Assembly (NCBI GenBank): GCA_964440495.1
Contig: CAYTSD010000024.1
Span: forward strand, 1-19,620
Direction: 5' to 3'
Length of the DNA: 19,620 bases
From: Benthortus sp964440495
GTDB taxonomy: Archaea; Thermoproteota; Nitrososphaeria_A; Caldarchaeales; Wolframiiraptoraceae
How positions within the stretch are numbered: the stretch's first letter is position 1; each line of letters begins with the position of its first letter. Under the pieces are notes generated by a model. That model searched no databases. It worked only from the letters and a program-made list of their open reading frames with translations, and was not told the origin of the DNA. Shown here piece by piece: positions 5,558 to 13,311 of the stretch. The position numbers were made by a program, and so were the translations under genes.

Positions 5558-7015
5558 TTGAGGATTGATTTTCCGAGGGTAGTTAAGGTCAGTCTTCTCA
5601 GGGTTAAGGTTGGGAAGAGGTTTAGGTCCCGTGTAAGAGCTACGGAGAGAACTATAGCTGTTTCATCCGCCTTTGGGCTTGGACTCGACGAAGAAAGAGA
5701 GATTGTAGTGGTGCCTGAGACAAGCTTCGAGATAAATCCAGGGGACGTGGCCTTGATTTCAGGTGAGTCTGGTTCAGGTAAGACGATAATGCTTAGACTA
5801 ATCTCCTCGCAGCTCTCCAAGAGCCGGGAGTTCAGCCCAGTTATCTGGAGCGGCCAGTTAGGGGTTTCAAGCGGCGAGCTGGTTGTCCATGGGGTCGGTG
5901 GAAGTGTTGAGGAGGCGTTGGAGACCCTTAGCCACGTAGGTCTCAACGAGGCCTTCATATTCCTACGCAGATTCAGGGAGCTGAGCGAGGGGCAGAGACA
6001 CCGCTACCTCCTAGCGAAGGCATTCAACAGCGGCGCCAAAACGATAATCATAGATGATTTCTGCTCACCCCTCGACGAGGTCACGGCCAGAGTAGTAGCA
6101 TACACCGCTCAGAAGCTTGCGAGAAGAAGAGGTCTAACATTCATAGCTGCCACAACGAGGGAAGACATCCTCGAAGACCTTAACCCAAGCCTCCACATAT
6201 GCAAGGAGCTTGGAGAGAAAATCAAGATAACCCGTAGAAAACCTGTGTCAAAGCCCTGTAGCATACATAGAGAGGTGAAGATTAGGAGAACAGGTGTTGA
6301 GGCATACAAGGCTCTCTCAAGATTTCACTACATTAGCGGCAGGCTACCACCCGTTAGAAGGGTCTTCGCAGCCTATCATAGAGGAGAGGTTGTAGGGGTC
6401 ATAGTCTACAGCTATCCTCTCCCAAACCATTATGCGAGGAACCTCGTCTTTCCATGGCTCAGAGATTACAGACCTAGGGAGAGGCTTAGAATAGTTAACA
6501 GGCTTTTCTCACGCATCGCGAGGGTTATTGTTCATCCAAGGTATCGTGGGATAGGGCTTGGGAGGAGAATGGTTGAGGAGACGCTTCCAAGGGCTGGGAC
6601 GCCCATAGTTGAGACACTCGCCGTCATGGCACGCTACAACCCATTCTTCGAGAAGGCTGGAATGAAGAAAGTCCAGGCAAGAGGAGCTGAAAAGACTTGG
6701 AGCAAGCTTCTAAAACCTCTGGAAGACCTTGGATTTAATCTCGACTTAGCGGTAAGTAAACGATATAACGTTAGAGTGATTAAGAGTCTTGGGAAAGAGC
6801 GTGTTGCGAGGCTTAGGCGTGTTGTCGTGAGGCTTGCGGAAGCCTTGAGAAGGTCTAAGCTGAGATACATTAAGCCTAGGGTTGATGATGTAGAATCTCT
6901 TGCCGAGACTATTAAGAGATGTATTCCGAGGAGGGGGACTGTTTACCTGTATTGGGTTAGAGATGATTTTCACCGACAAAAATATCTGACACGTGAATCT
7001 CTTAGAGATGAGTGA
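5558..7015 (+). CDS. ABC-type ATPase fused to a GNAT acyltransferase domain (COG2401-like)
   Basis: 485 residues from a TTG start with AAGGT about 8 nt upstream; an ATG at 5441 would overlap the portal gene antisense. Residues about 10-225 are an ABC ATPase: Walker A GESGSGKT (69-76), signature LSEGQRHRY (142-150), Walker B TIIIDDF (162-168), D-loop SPLD. The usual H-loop His is not evident (AATTRED). Residues about 245-375 look like a GNAT domain, with RVIVHPRYRGIGLG as acyl-CoA-binding motif A (322-335) and HYISG earlier. About 110 basic residues follow. There are no membrane segments, so it is not a transporter subunit. COG2401 proteins have this architecture. The function is not established; because the phage Mu Mom DNA-modification enzyme is also GNAT-like, nucleobase modification or nucleic-acid handling linked to packaging is one guess. 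It is the first gene of the operon that includes terminase. Confidence 0.85.
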   Translation: MRIDFPRVVKVSLLRVKVGKRFRSRVRATERTIAVSSAFGLGLDEEREIVVVPETSFEINPGDVALISGESGSGKTIMLRLISSQLSKSREFSPVIWSGQLGVSSGELVVHGVGGSVEEALETLSHVGLNEAFIFLRRFRELSEGQRHRYLLAKAFNSGAKTIIIDDFCSPLDEVTARVVAYTAQKLARRRGLTFIAATTREDILEDLNPSLHICKELGEKIKITRRKPVSKPCSIHREVKIRRTGVEAYKALSRFHYISGRLPPVRRVFAAYHRGEVVGVIVYSYPLPNHYARNLVFPWLRDYRPRERLRIVNRLFSRIARVIVHPRYRGIGLGRRMVEETLPRAGTPIVETLAVMARYNPFFEKAGMKKVQARGAEKTWSKLLKPLEDLGFNLDLAVSKRYNVRVIKSLGKERVARLRRVVVRLAEALRRSKLRYIKPRVDDVESLAETIKRCIPRRGTVYLYWVRDDFHRQKYLTRESLRDE

Positions 7016-7382
7016 GGTTAATCCACGTGAGATAATCGATTCTCTCTTGAGGGAGCATAGAAGGATTGTTAAGGCGATTGAGTCAGCCAAGCCTACACGT
7101 CTCGGATATCTCAGCCTGATAAATGCCCAAGCGAAGCTTCTAAAGAATCTCCTAGACTTTATCCGCGTCTTCGGAGTAGGTGAAGGTGGGGAAGACCTGG
7201 CCCAGATTCTCTCAAAGATAGCTGAGAAGAGGAAGCTTATGGTTGTTAAAACTGTGGAGGGAGATGTGGTAGCGTTAGCGGATAAGCTTGTCAGACTATC
7301 AACGGAGCTCATGCTCGAACTCGGAGAACTCGCTAAGACCGCTGTAAAGCTTAGGGGGATGCTGGAGGAGGGCGGGGAATGA
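7008..7382 (+). CDS. Small helical protein, possible small terminase subunit
   Basis: 124 residues from ATG 7008, which overlaps the end of the ABC-GNAT gene by 8 nt; a GTG at 6993 would add five residues. It is almost all helical and charged (EIIDSLLREHRRIVKAIESA; LINAQAKLLKNLLDFIRVFG), with a Gly-rich break in the middle and a second helical half. Helical proteins two or three genes ahead of a large terminase are often its DNA-recognition small subunit, and this is the best candidate in the window. I see no diagnostic helix-turn-helix, so the call is positional. Its stop overlaps the next start as ATGA. Confidence 0.6.
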   Translation: MSEVNPREIIDSLLREHRRIVKAIESAKPTRLGYLSLINAQAKLLKNLLDFIRVFGVGEGGEDLAQILSKIAEKRKLMVVKTVEGDVVALADKLVRLSTELMLELGELAKTAVKLRGMLEEGGE

Positions 7383-7771
7383 AGAGGGAGGTTCTCAAAG
7401 AGATTAGGAAACTGAAGAAGGGTATGGTTGTAACGGTGAAGTGGGCTGACGCCGCCGAGATAAGGGAGCTCTCAAAGTCTAGGATAATTGACGGTAGAAT
7501 CCCTGAGCCTCTCCTCAGAACGATAATGACTCATAGGGGGCGCTTCATCGGAATCCAACGTGAACCAGACTCAGGTAAGAAGTATCTCATCCTCCTATTG
7601 AAGGGTGATGGGAAGGTGAGTGTCGCCGCAATCCCCCTAGACCTCATAGTGAGCTTGGAGAAGAGGGCTAGAAGGGGTAGAAGCCCCCTCAAGATGCCTA
7701 TGCTTGTGAAGAAGTATGCTGGTGGAGAGGTTAAGAGCAGTGGAGGGGTTGTGAAGATTGCGTCGAGATAG
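7379..7771 (+). CDS. Hypothetical protein with a likely small beta-barrel core
   Basis: 130 residues. The ATG overlaps the previous stop (ATGA), so translation is probably coupled. Basic N-terminus (MKREVLKEIRKLKKGMVVTV), then a region that alternates like beta strands (RGRFIGIQREPDSGKKYLIL; GDGKVSVAAIPLDLIVSL) and a basic tail. The pattern is reminiscent of SH3/Sm-like nucleic-acid-binding folds, but I do not recognise a family. Its place between the ABC-GNAT gene and terminase suggests a role in DNA packaging or processing. Confidence 0.7.
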   Translation: MKREVLKEIRKLKKGMVVTVKWADAAEIRELSKSRIIDGRIPEPLLRTIMTHRGRFIGIQREPDSGKKYLILLLKGDGKVSVAAIPLDLIVSLEKRARRGRSPLKMPMLVKKYAGGEVKSSGGVVKIASR

Positions 7772-8039
7772 CGGTGTGAAGCCCCTCCTCAAAGTTAAGG
7801 CTGGGAAGATCTATGTAAGCATCTCTACAGGAGACCTAGTCGCCCTAATAATCCTCGCAATATTCTTGATGGAGTTCGCCCTGATGTCGATTGGGAAAAT
7901 GTATGAGGCTGAGCAGATGGCGATGTTCACCTCCGGATACGGTCTAGGATACCTTCTAGAGAAGGTGTTGAGAAGTGTTGGGGGAGGCTGGGCTAAGAGT
8001 TCTAAGACTTCTCGTAGAAGACGCCGCAGTATTCGCTGA
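7758..8039 (+). CDS. Small single-helix membrane protein
   Basis: 93 residues with one hydrophobic segment (residues about 25-45, DLVALIILAIFLMEFALMSI) and a very basic C-terminal tail (SKTSRRRRRSIR). I chose the TTG at 7758 because GGAGGGG lies about 10 nt upstream; a GTG at 7776 is an alternative. The end overlaps the terminase start by 65 nt. The function is unknown; the size and topology would allow a holin-type lysis protein, but nothing proves it. Confidence 0.6.
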   Translation: MRRDSGVKPLLKVKAGKIYVSISTGDLVALIILAIFLMEFALMSIGKMYEAEQMAMFTSGYGLGYLLEKVLRSVGGGWAKSSKTSRRRRRSIR

Positions 8040-9246
8040 AGAGATACTCGACGTTAAGCTCTATCCCTATCAAGCCAAGATTCTCCGAGACAGGAGTAGA
8101 AGAATAGTTGTATGTGGTGGGAGGCAGGTTGGCAAAACATTCATGGCCGCCGTCAAGGCTCTACACTTCGCCTCAACAAACCCTAGAACCACAACACTGA
8201 TAATATCAGCGACGCATCGGCAGAGCAGACACGTCCTCTCAAAGATAATCAACCTGATACAAGACTCGATTCTCTCGAAAAGTGTGAGGAGGCTTGGGAG
8301 AGACAGGGTCTATCTAAGTAATGGCTCGATGATTTTAGCGCTTCCCTCGGGTAGATTCGGGCATGGAATCAGGGGATACACAGCCCATCTAGTAGTCTTG
8401 GATGAGGCAGCCTTCATACATGAGGAGGTTATCACGAGAGCTGTTCTACCCATGCTCTCAGCGACAGGGGGGACATGCTGGATGCTCTCAACACCATGGG
8501 ATAGACGACACATCTTCTACAGGGTCTATCAGTCGAGGCATTGGAGCAGCTACCATCTTCCAAGCACGCTGAACCCCCTGATATCACGTGAATTCCTAGA
8601 GGAGCAGAGAAATCTCATAGGTGAGGAAAGGTTCAGGGCAGAGTATCTAGCAGAGTTCATAGATGAGGAGGGCTCCTACTTCCCGATGAGCCTCCTGAGA
8701 AGAAGAGTTGAAGACTACACACCTAAACCTGTGGAGGGAATGATTGTAGGCTACGACCCTGGGGGAAGAGAGAGCTATGCCGCGGCGGTTGGATTGTCAC
8801 GTAGAGCCGATGGAAGGCTTCAGGTCTCTTGGTGGATTGCCGAGAAGACAAGCTCCTACACCTACTTCAACCTCAAGCTCAGGGAGATGCATGAGAAGAC
8901 AAGGTTCACGTCACTTCTCGTAGACGAGACAGGGATAGGCGCACCAATACTCGAGTACCTTAGAAAGCTTGGGCTTCCCGCGCATGGAGTGGTCTTGACT
9001 GAGAGAAGTAGATGTGAGATAATGAGTAGGCTTAAGCTCGCCCTCGAACGTGGAATCCTCGTCCTACCTAACTCGCCTGAGCTTCTCGCGTCACTGAACT
9101 GCGTAACCTATGAGGCTACGTGGAGAGGAACCTACAGGTTCAGCCACAGGCATGGAACCCACGACGACCTCGCCTACGCACTCGCCCTAGCGGTCTGGGC
9201 GGCACGTGGAGCGGGGAAAGTCTTAGTAGCTCCGCTCAACCTCTAA
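7975..9246 (+). CDS. terL: Terminase large subunit (DNA-packaging ATPase and nuclease)
   Basis: 423 residues. The N-terminal ATPase has Walker A GGRQVGKT (about residues 48-55), Walker B LVVLDEAAF with the catalytic Glu, and the coupling motif MLSTPW. The C-terminal RNase H-like nuclease has the three acidic sites: VGYDPGG, LLVDETG and HDDLAYA. The length is normal for the family. It drives viral DNA through the portal and cuts the concatemer. The start is GTG 7975; no later in-frame start precedes Walker A except the adjacent TTG. It overlaps the preceding membrane-protein gene by 65 nt. It is encoded opposite to the portal and capsid genes, which is less common than a collinear packaging-head cluster. 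Confidence 0.95.
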   Translation: MLGEAGLRVLRLLVEDAAVFAEEILDVKLYPYQAKILRDRSRRIVVCGGRQVGKTFMAAVKALHFASTNPRTTTLIISATHRQSRHVLSKIINLIQDSILSKSVRRLGRDRVYLSNGSMILALPSGRFGHGIRGYTAHLVVLDEAAFIHEEVITRAVLPMLSATGGTCWMLSTPWDRRHIFYRVYQSRHWSSYHLPSTLNPLISREFLEEQRNLIGEERFRAEYLAEFIDEEGSYFPMSLLRRRVEDYTPKPVEGMIVGYDPGGRESYAAAVGLSRRADGRLQVSWWIAEKTSSYTYFNLKLREMHEKTRFTSLLVDETGIGAPILEYLRKLGLPAHGVVLTERSRCEIMSRLKLALERGILVLPNSPELLASLNCVTYEATWRGTYRFSHRHGTHDDLAYALALAVWAARGAGKVLVAPLNL

Positions 9247-9284
9247 CTCCTCCAAAAATTCCGAGAGAAAATCAATTACATGAG

Positions 9285-9557
9285 ATGCTGAGCCCTCTCA
9301 TAGTCTTCCTCGGAGGAGTGGCCTACGCCTTCGCAGGTTATCTGAAGAACGCCGCACGGTCTGAGAGATTCGACGGCTCAAAGATGCTTAAGACAGTTCT
9401 CCTAGCAGGGTTGATAGCTGTCGTAAACCACATGTCTGGAGCTGCTGCAGGGTTTGAGGACATATCTCAAGCATTTACCTCAGGCGCCGCTGAGACCGTT
9501 TTATTAGAGTATCTGTTGAAGGCTTCCCTGAGGATTCTTAGAAGAGCCTCCCGCTAA
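9285..9557 (+). CDS. Small membrane protein (possible holin)
   Basis: 90 residues from ATG 9285, 38 nt after terminase. Two hydrophobic stretches, at residues 4-20 (PLIVFLGGVAYAFAGYL) and about 34-52 (MLKTVLLAGLIAVVNHM), are separated by a charged loop, and the C-terminus is basic. Size and layout fit a class II-type holin or another small viral membrane protein. No lysis enzyme is found nearby to support the holin idea. Its stop overlaps the stop of the convergent tail-tip gene by 4 nt. Confidence 0.6.
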   Translation: MLSPLIVFLGGVAYAFAGYLKNAARSERFDGSKMLKTVLLAGLIAVVNHMSGAAAGFEDISQAFTSGAAETVLLEYLLKASLRILRRASR

Positions 9558-10129
9558 ACCTTCTCCCCAAGTTTTTTCTCAATCTCCCTTATCCTAGAGT
9601 CGATAGCCTTGAGAGCTGACTCTATTTTCCGTATCTTACCTGTCAGGATTGCTAGAAGAATATTCACGGAGTATCCTCCAGGACTTCTAAGATGTATAGG
9701 CATCTCCTCCGCGATTAAACCTATCTCTTCACGTTCCTTGACACCCTCCCTGTCCCGCCAAACCCTCACGTAGCGCTTAGGTTCAGGAAGCTCTATGTCC
9801 CAGTCCTCCGGCCTCGCAGGTCTAACATTCTTCTTGAAGTCTTTAAGCGACGAGATTGTCAGATTTGCTGAAACAACGTCGGATAGATAGTTTTCCCAGC
9901 TTCCAATCATGTATGAGTTTGGCTGGAGCGGTGTCAGGGTGCTGGATGTTATTCTGAGGATGGGTATGTCGGCTGGAACTATCTCCACAGCTGGTTCGAG
10001 GCCGCTTACGGTTCTCTTAACCCCGATCCCGCCTCCTCTCATAAACTCTACTAGGTCTTCTAGATTCTCCAGCTTCTTCGAGGCCTGGATTGGAAGCCTA
10101 GTTGAATGACTTATCCTTAGAACACGCAT
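9554..10129 (-). CDS. Tail-tip protein with S74-like intramolecular chaperone domain
   Basis: 191 residues from ATG 10129, overlapping the preceding stop as TAATG; longer in-frame starts lie inside the upstream gene. Residues 88-191 resemble the peptidase S74 chaperone of endosialidases and tail fibres: ISSLKDFKKNV (92-102) matches the S..K.dI cleavage region, EEIGLIAEEMP (135-144) matches the GlIAeEv core, and a terminal amphipathic helix (KIRKIESALKAIDSRIREIE) would form the trimeric coiled coil. Such domains help fibres trimerise and then cut themselves off. The upstream 87 residues would be the mature or linker part. It is the last gene of the tail operon, where receptor-binding proteins are often found. 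The S74 call is by motif only. Confidence 0.7.
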   Translation of the reverse strand: MRVLRISHSTRLPIQASKKLENLEDLVEFMRGGGIGVKRTVSGLEPAVEIVPADIPILRITSSTLTPLQPNSYMIGSWENYLSDVVSANLTISSLKDFKKNVRPARPEDWDIELPEPKRYVRVWRDREGVKEREEIGLIAEEMPIHLRSPGGYSVNILLAILTGKIRKIESALKAIDSRIREIEKKLGEKV

Positions 10130-11157
10130 TAGAAAACCCCCAGCGCGAGAATCTTTCCCCGGCCAGCTCTCCACTCAAGCTTCCCCCAAGGTATCAGTAT
10201 GTCTGCGAAAACGTCTTCTTGGTTGAGGTCTCCTTGGAGCTGGGAGTTTGGGTCATCATCTATTCTTAGGACGCTCCCATCCTCCAAATACGTTACCGAT
10301 AATAGGTAGGCCTCACTATACCCGAAGTCTTCGGGGGAGACGGGCTGCGTGTTATAATGGAGCCATTTCTCCCTCTTCTGGATTGTTCCACCGCCTGAAG
10401 GTATTCCTTTGATGATGACTGTATAGTGTGTTGCCTGCGGTATCTCCTTCTCCTTTGTCAGGGTTCCCACATTCTCCCCGTTCACCTCTGCACTTACCGT
10501 GAAGTCTGCATCATATTCAAGCCTCTTTTCAGTTAAGTTGTTTACATCAGGGTAATCGAACTCATCCCTATACTTTAGATTGAATCGGAACTTGAATCGG
10601 CCGTCCTCGTTCAAGTCTTCCCACGTCTGTCCGTCGTCGGTGCTTTTGGAGTATGCTCCGTCTGTGAAGGGGGCGGTGCTATCCTTCTGGAGATAAAGGG
10701 AATTGTAGTAGTCGCCTCCCGAGCCTGTCACGTGGAAGACTATTGCGTAGTAATGGTCTGGCTGAAGTTGAACGCATCCATCCCAAAGCTTATACCATGT
10801 TATACTAGATGTTATTTTGCTCCAGTCTATTGGGCCGAGGTCTTGGACCTTCGAGGTCGGTAGAAGAGTATCTGGGTCGGCTTCCCAAAGCTCTATCATG
10901 ATTTCGGGAGCGGAGCCAGCCTCGGCGCCATACCACCATATCTCGGATAAAAATGCGTTTCCTGATGGAGACTTGAAGCTCTGAGCCCGGCACTCTCCCT
11001 GAGTGTAAAGCCTCTCCGAACCATCAGATGAGTCGTTTAGAATATCTGTGGGAGTCAACGAGACGTTTAACTCATCGTCCTCAAACTTCCTATAACCCTT
11101 ATACTCCCACGTAAATGGCCTGCCTGCGAGCTTGGAATAAATTATCTGCCTTGTCAA
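10129..11157 (-). CDS. Tail protein with a lectin-like beta-sandwich domain
   Basis: 342 residues starting at TTG directly after the preceding TAG, with GGGAGGTGG about 10 nt upstream. Residues about 50-195 follow a beta-sandwich pattern seen in many surface proteins: AQSFKSPSGNAFLSEIWWYG, then IMIELWEAD, WYKLWDGCVQLQPDHYYAIV, and GAYSKSTDDGQTWEDL before FKFRFNLKY. The C-terminal part is also beta-rich (residues about 210-340). No enzyme motif is seen. Position in the tail-tip group suggests a structural or receptor-binding component that contacts host glycans. Family unknown to me by name. Confidence 0.7.
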   Translation of the reverse strand: MTRQIIYSKLAGRPFTWEYKGYRKFEDDELNVSLTPTDILNDSSDGSERLYTQGECRAQSFKSPSGNAFLSEIWWYGAEAGSAPEIMIELWEADPDTLLPTSKVQDLGPIDWSKITSSITWYKLWDGCVQLQPDHYYAIVFHVTGSGGDYYNSLYLQKDSTAPFTDGAYSKSTDDGQTWEDLNEDGRFKFRFNLKYRDEFDYPDVNNLTEKRLEYDADFTVSAEVNGENVGTLTKEKEIPQATHYTVIIKGIPSGGGTIQKREKWLHYNTQPVSPEDFGYSEAYLLSVTYLEDGSVLRIDDDPNSQLQGDLNQEDVFADILIPWGKLEWRAGRGKILALGVF

Positions 11158-12903
11158 CTAGTTCGCCACCTCCCAGACCCAGTAAATCTGCTTAATTACA
11201 GGTGACTCCTTGTTGGAGGATTCACGGTTTAAGGTAAACCTTAATCTAAGAAGCTCCCTCCCAAAGGTCTGAAACAGGTAGTCGAAGTCTAATGCAAGCA
11301 CACGGGTTTCTTCATCCTCGATGGAGAATTCTATCCAGTTTATGTTTAGTGGGTCTGGGTTTCCCTTCGGAGTGAATGCTCCGATTCCTATCTCATGCCA
11401 CATCCAGCTCCATGCGTTTGATTCAGTAATGGTCTCAAGGTAGTTTGCTTCGTCTGTGCGGAGCCTTATCCTCACTTTCCCCCCAGAGTCCGTCAATATT
11501 GCGAATCTCATCGTCCTCATTTTTGAGATGTTGAGGGCAAGATTCTTCGACGAGTTATAGATGAGGGAGGCTGCTGTCGATAAGTCTTCTCTAACAAGTT
11601 TGACCGCCTCAAGGTTATACACTCCTCTAATGGCTTCCAATATTCCGTTCTCAGCCTTCCATCTCTCTCTTGCTCTAATCCACGAGCCTTTCACCTTGGG
11701 TATGTATTTGTCGAGGAAAACATACTCTTTTCCGTTGAGGGTTGCTTCAACCGTTCCATCTGCCCTGAGAAGCTCTGCACTTATTTCTCCCTCTCTTTCA
11801 TCTCCTCTATATCCGCATTTTATCCAGCGTTTGAAGTATTTTTCACTCGGTAGTATGCTTGTCTCAAAGGTTCCTTTTGTCACCGCCTCTGCGAGGACTA
11901 CGTAGCCCTTTTCGTCTAAGACTACTCCTTCAGCGTTTTCAACGTCTATTGGTGGAGTGTTCTTGAAGTATATTGTTCGAGGCTCCTTCACTGTTTCCTC
12001 GAATGCTTCTCCCTGACGGAAGGCTAGGCTTAGCCCACTTAACTCGCTTCTCATTCCTGTTAGGATGTCTTCCAGCAATCTCCTTCTTCCACCGAGTTTG
12101 ACGGTCATTCTGCCCTGAGAGTGGAAGCTGTAGTGAGCCTCAACTATGTAGAGGTATCCGCTCACCCCTATGCTTGGGAGGCTTAGGTGGGCTAGGTCTC
12201 CAACCTCAACCCCAAGGTCAGCCCACGTCTCCACCTTTATCTCTCTACCAAACTCTTCACGTTGTTTTAGGAGAGTTAGGGCGCGTCTCCTAGCCTCTAC
12301 GGGATCGTTTAGGGCTGGGTCGTAGAAGATTTTCGGCTTGTCTCCACCCTCTACCGATACGTCTGCGAGAACCTTTCCACCTGAGCCTATGTAGATGATG
12401 TGGTTGAACTCGTCCCAAGAGTCTTCAATCTTCTCCGAGCGTAGAACATTTGCCTCAGCCTTGACATCATGTCCAGCTACAGAGTCATCGGTCCACAGGT
12501 CTCCCTCAAAGACATGTATCTTCGACATGTAGATATCATCTACATAGAGTTCGGCTTCATCTGTGAATGTTCCCGCGACTGTTACTCTAGCCTTGGATGC
12601 CTCTTTAGGTGAGGCTGCCTCAAGCTTTATCTCCTCGTATACGTATTCTTCCGAGAAGTTGTGGGATTTTTCATCCGTTTTTAGTAGATTGTCGTCTGAG
12701 TCAAGCCACTCGACTCTTAGGATGAGTTTTACACGTGTTTTGTCCGAGGCTTTAGCCCAGCAGGCAACCCTGTATCTCGCTCCTCCATCGACGTTTATTG
12801 TCTGCCTTATTCCGTGAGGGACTGGGTCTTCGCCTTGGCTTCTTATTCTCACGCATTTTTCCCCGCTTCTCTCACCCCATTCGCTGAGTTCGACGAGGGT
12901 CAT
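11158..12903 (-). CDS. Tail hub C-terminal part fused to carbohydrate-binding-like domains
   Basis: 581 residues. Residues 1-130 look like a CBM4/9-type jelly roll (GEKCVRIRSQG..., RYRVACWAKASDKTRVKLIL, ELYVDDIYMS). Residues 152-275 match the second half of gp27-like tail hubs: FNHIIYIGSGGKVLADVS, DPVEARRRALTLLKQREEFG, VGDLAHLSLPSIGVSGYLYI, GRMTVKLG. Residues about 465-560 look like another jelly roll (VRIRLRTDEANYLETI to LDFDYLF). The ATG follows the preceding TAA directly, and a perfect AAGGAGGT lies 10 nt upstream, so this start is firm. The hub's first half appears to be the separate gene at 13505-14098, with two small genes between. Its likely role is at the tail tip, combining the tube end with host-glycan binding. 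Confidence 0.75.
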   Translation of the reverse strand: MTLVELSEWGERSGEKCVRIRSQGEDPVPHGIRQTINVDGGARYRVACWAKASDKTRVKLILRVEWLDSDDNLLKTDEKSHNFSEEYVYEEIKLEAASPKEASKARVTVAGTFTDEAELYVDDIYMSKIHVFEGDLWTDDSVAGHDVKAEANVLRSEKIEDSWDEFNHIIYIGSGGKVLADVSVEGGDKPKIFYDPALNDPVEARRRALTLLKQREEFGREIKVETWADLGVEVGDLAHLSLPSIGVSGYLYIVEAHYSFHSQGRMTVKLGGRRRLLEDILTGMRSELSGLSLAFRQGEAFEETVKEPRTIYFKNTPPIDVENAEGVVLDEKGYVVLAEAVTKGTFETSILPSEKYFKRWIKCGYRGDEREGEISAELLRADGTVEATLNGKEYVFLDKYIPKVKGSWIRARERWKAENGILEAIRGVYNLEAVKLVREDLSTAASLIYNSSKNLALNISKMRTMRFAILTDSGGKVRIRLRTDEANYLETITESNAWSWMWHEIGIGAFTPKGNPDPLNINWIEFSIEDEETRVLALDFDYLFQTFGRELLRLRFTLNRESSNKESPVIKQIYWVWEVAN

Positions 12904-13311
12904 TTACTTCCATACCTCCTTGACTCTTCCACGTCTATCGATGAGCGCTACTCCCTCCCCTAGTCCAAGCTTCTCTGCCTCTGTAAGCCTCCACCCGTTC
13001 TCGAAGACGTAGTCTCCACTCACTATGTTTACCGCTCTAACCCTACTCCATCTCCTATCATCCGCTCCTATCTCTCCCACTCCATCGTCCTCGGGGATTA
13101 TGTTACCGTCAACGCGTAGGTTTCCGTCTATGTGGAGGGTCTCTTGGGGAGACTGTGTCCCAACCCCCACGCGTCTCTCAGCCTGGTTTAGGAAGAGTGT
13201 TCCATCGCCGAAGTCTATTCCCTCATCCTTCACAAGGAATCTTGAGGCAAACCTGTTCCAGTCGGCTGCGGTAACCTGTGGCGGGACCCGGTAATCTTCT
13301 CTCACGCTCAC
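12904..13311 (-). CDS. Tail-fibre-like protein
   Basis: 135 residues from GTG 13311, which overlaps the preceding TGA (GTGA). After a leader (PPQVTAADWNRFASRFLVKDEG), the sequence has typical fibre/shaft patterns: RVGVGTQSPQETLHIDGNLR, DGNIIPEDDGVGEIGADDRR, and a C-terminal IVSGDYVFENGWRLTEAE followed by VALIDRRGRVKEVW. These motifs are common in viral trimeric fibres and in proteins that end in S74 domains. It probably assembles as a short trimeric fibre at the baseplate. Its first nine residues (MSVREDYRV) nearly equal those of the tape measure. Confidence 0.7.
   Translation of the reverse strand: MSVREDYRVPPQVTAADWNRFASRFLVKDEGIDFGDGTLFLNQAERRVGVGTQSPQETLHIDGNLRVDGNIIPEDDGVGEIGADDRRWSRVRAVNIVSGDYVFENGWRLTEAEKLGLGEGVALIDRRGRVKEVWK
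12914..12921 (-). promoter_or_regulatory. Strong Shine-Dalgarno site for the hub/CBM gene
   Basis: Minus-strand AAGGAGGT, 10 nt before ATG 12903, inside the last codons of the fibre gene. It fixes the start of the 581-residue protein and shows that SD-led translation is used in this operon. Confidence 0.75.

Noticed and set aside
5491..5958. A 156-codon upstream extension of the portal frame
   Set aside because: The extension is Ser/Thr/Leu/Pro-rich without portal-like sequence and lies antisense to the ATPase domain of the ABC-GNAT gene; protein-like sequence starts at ATG 5490.
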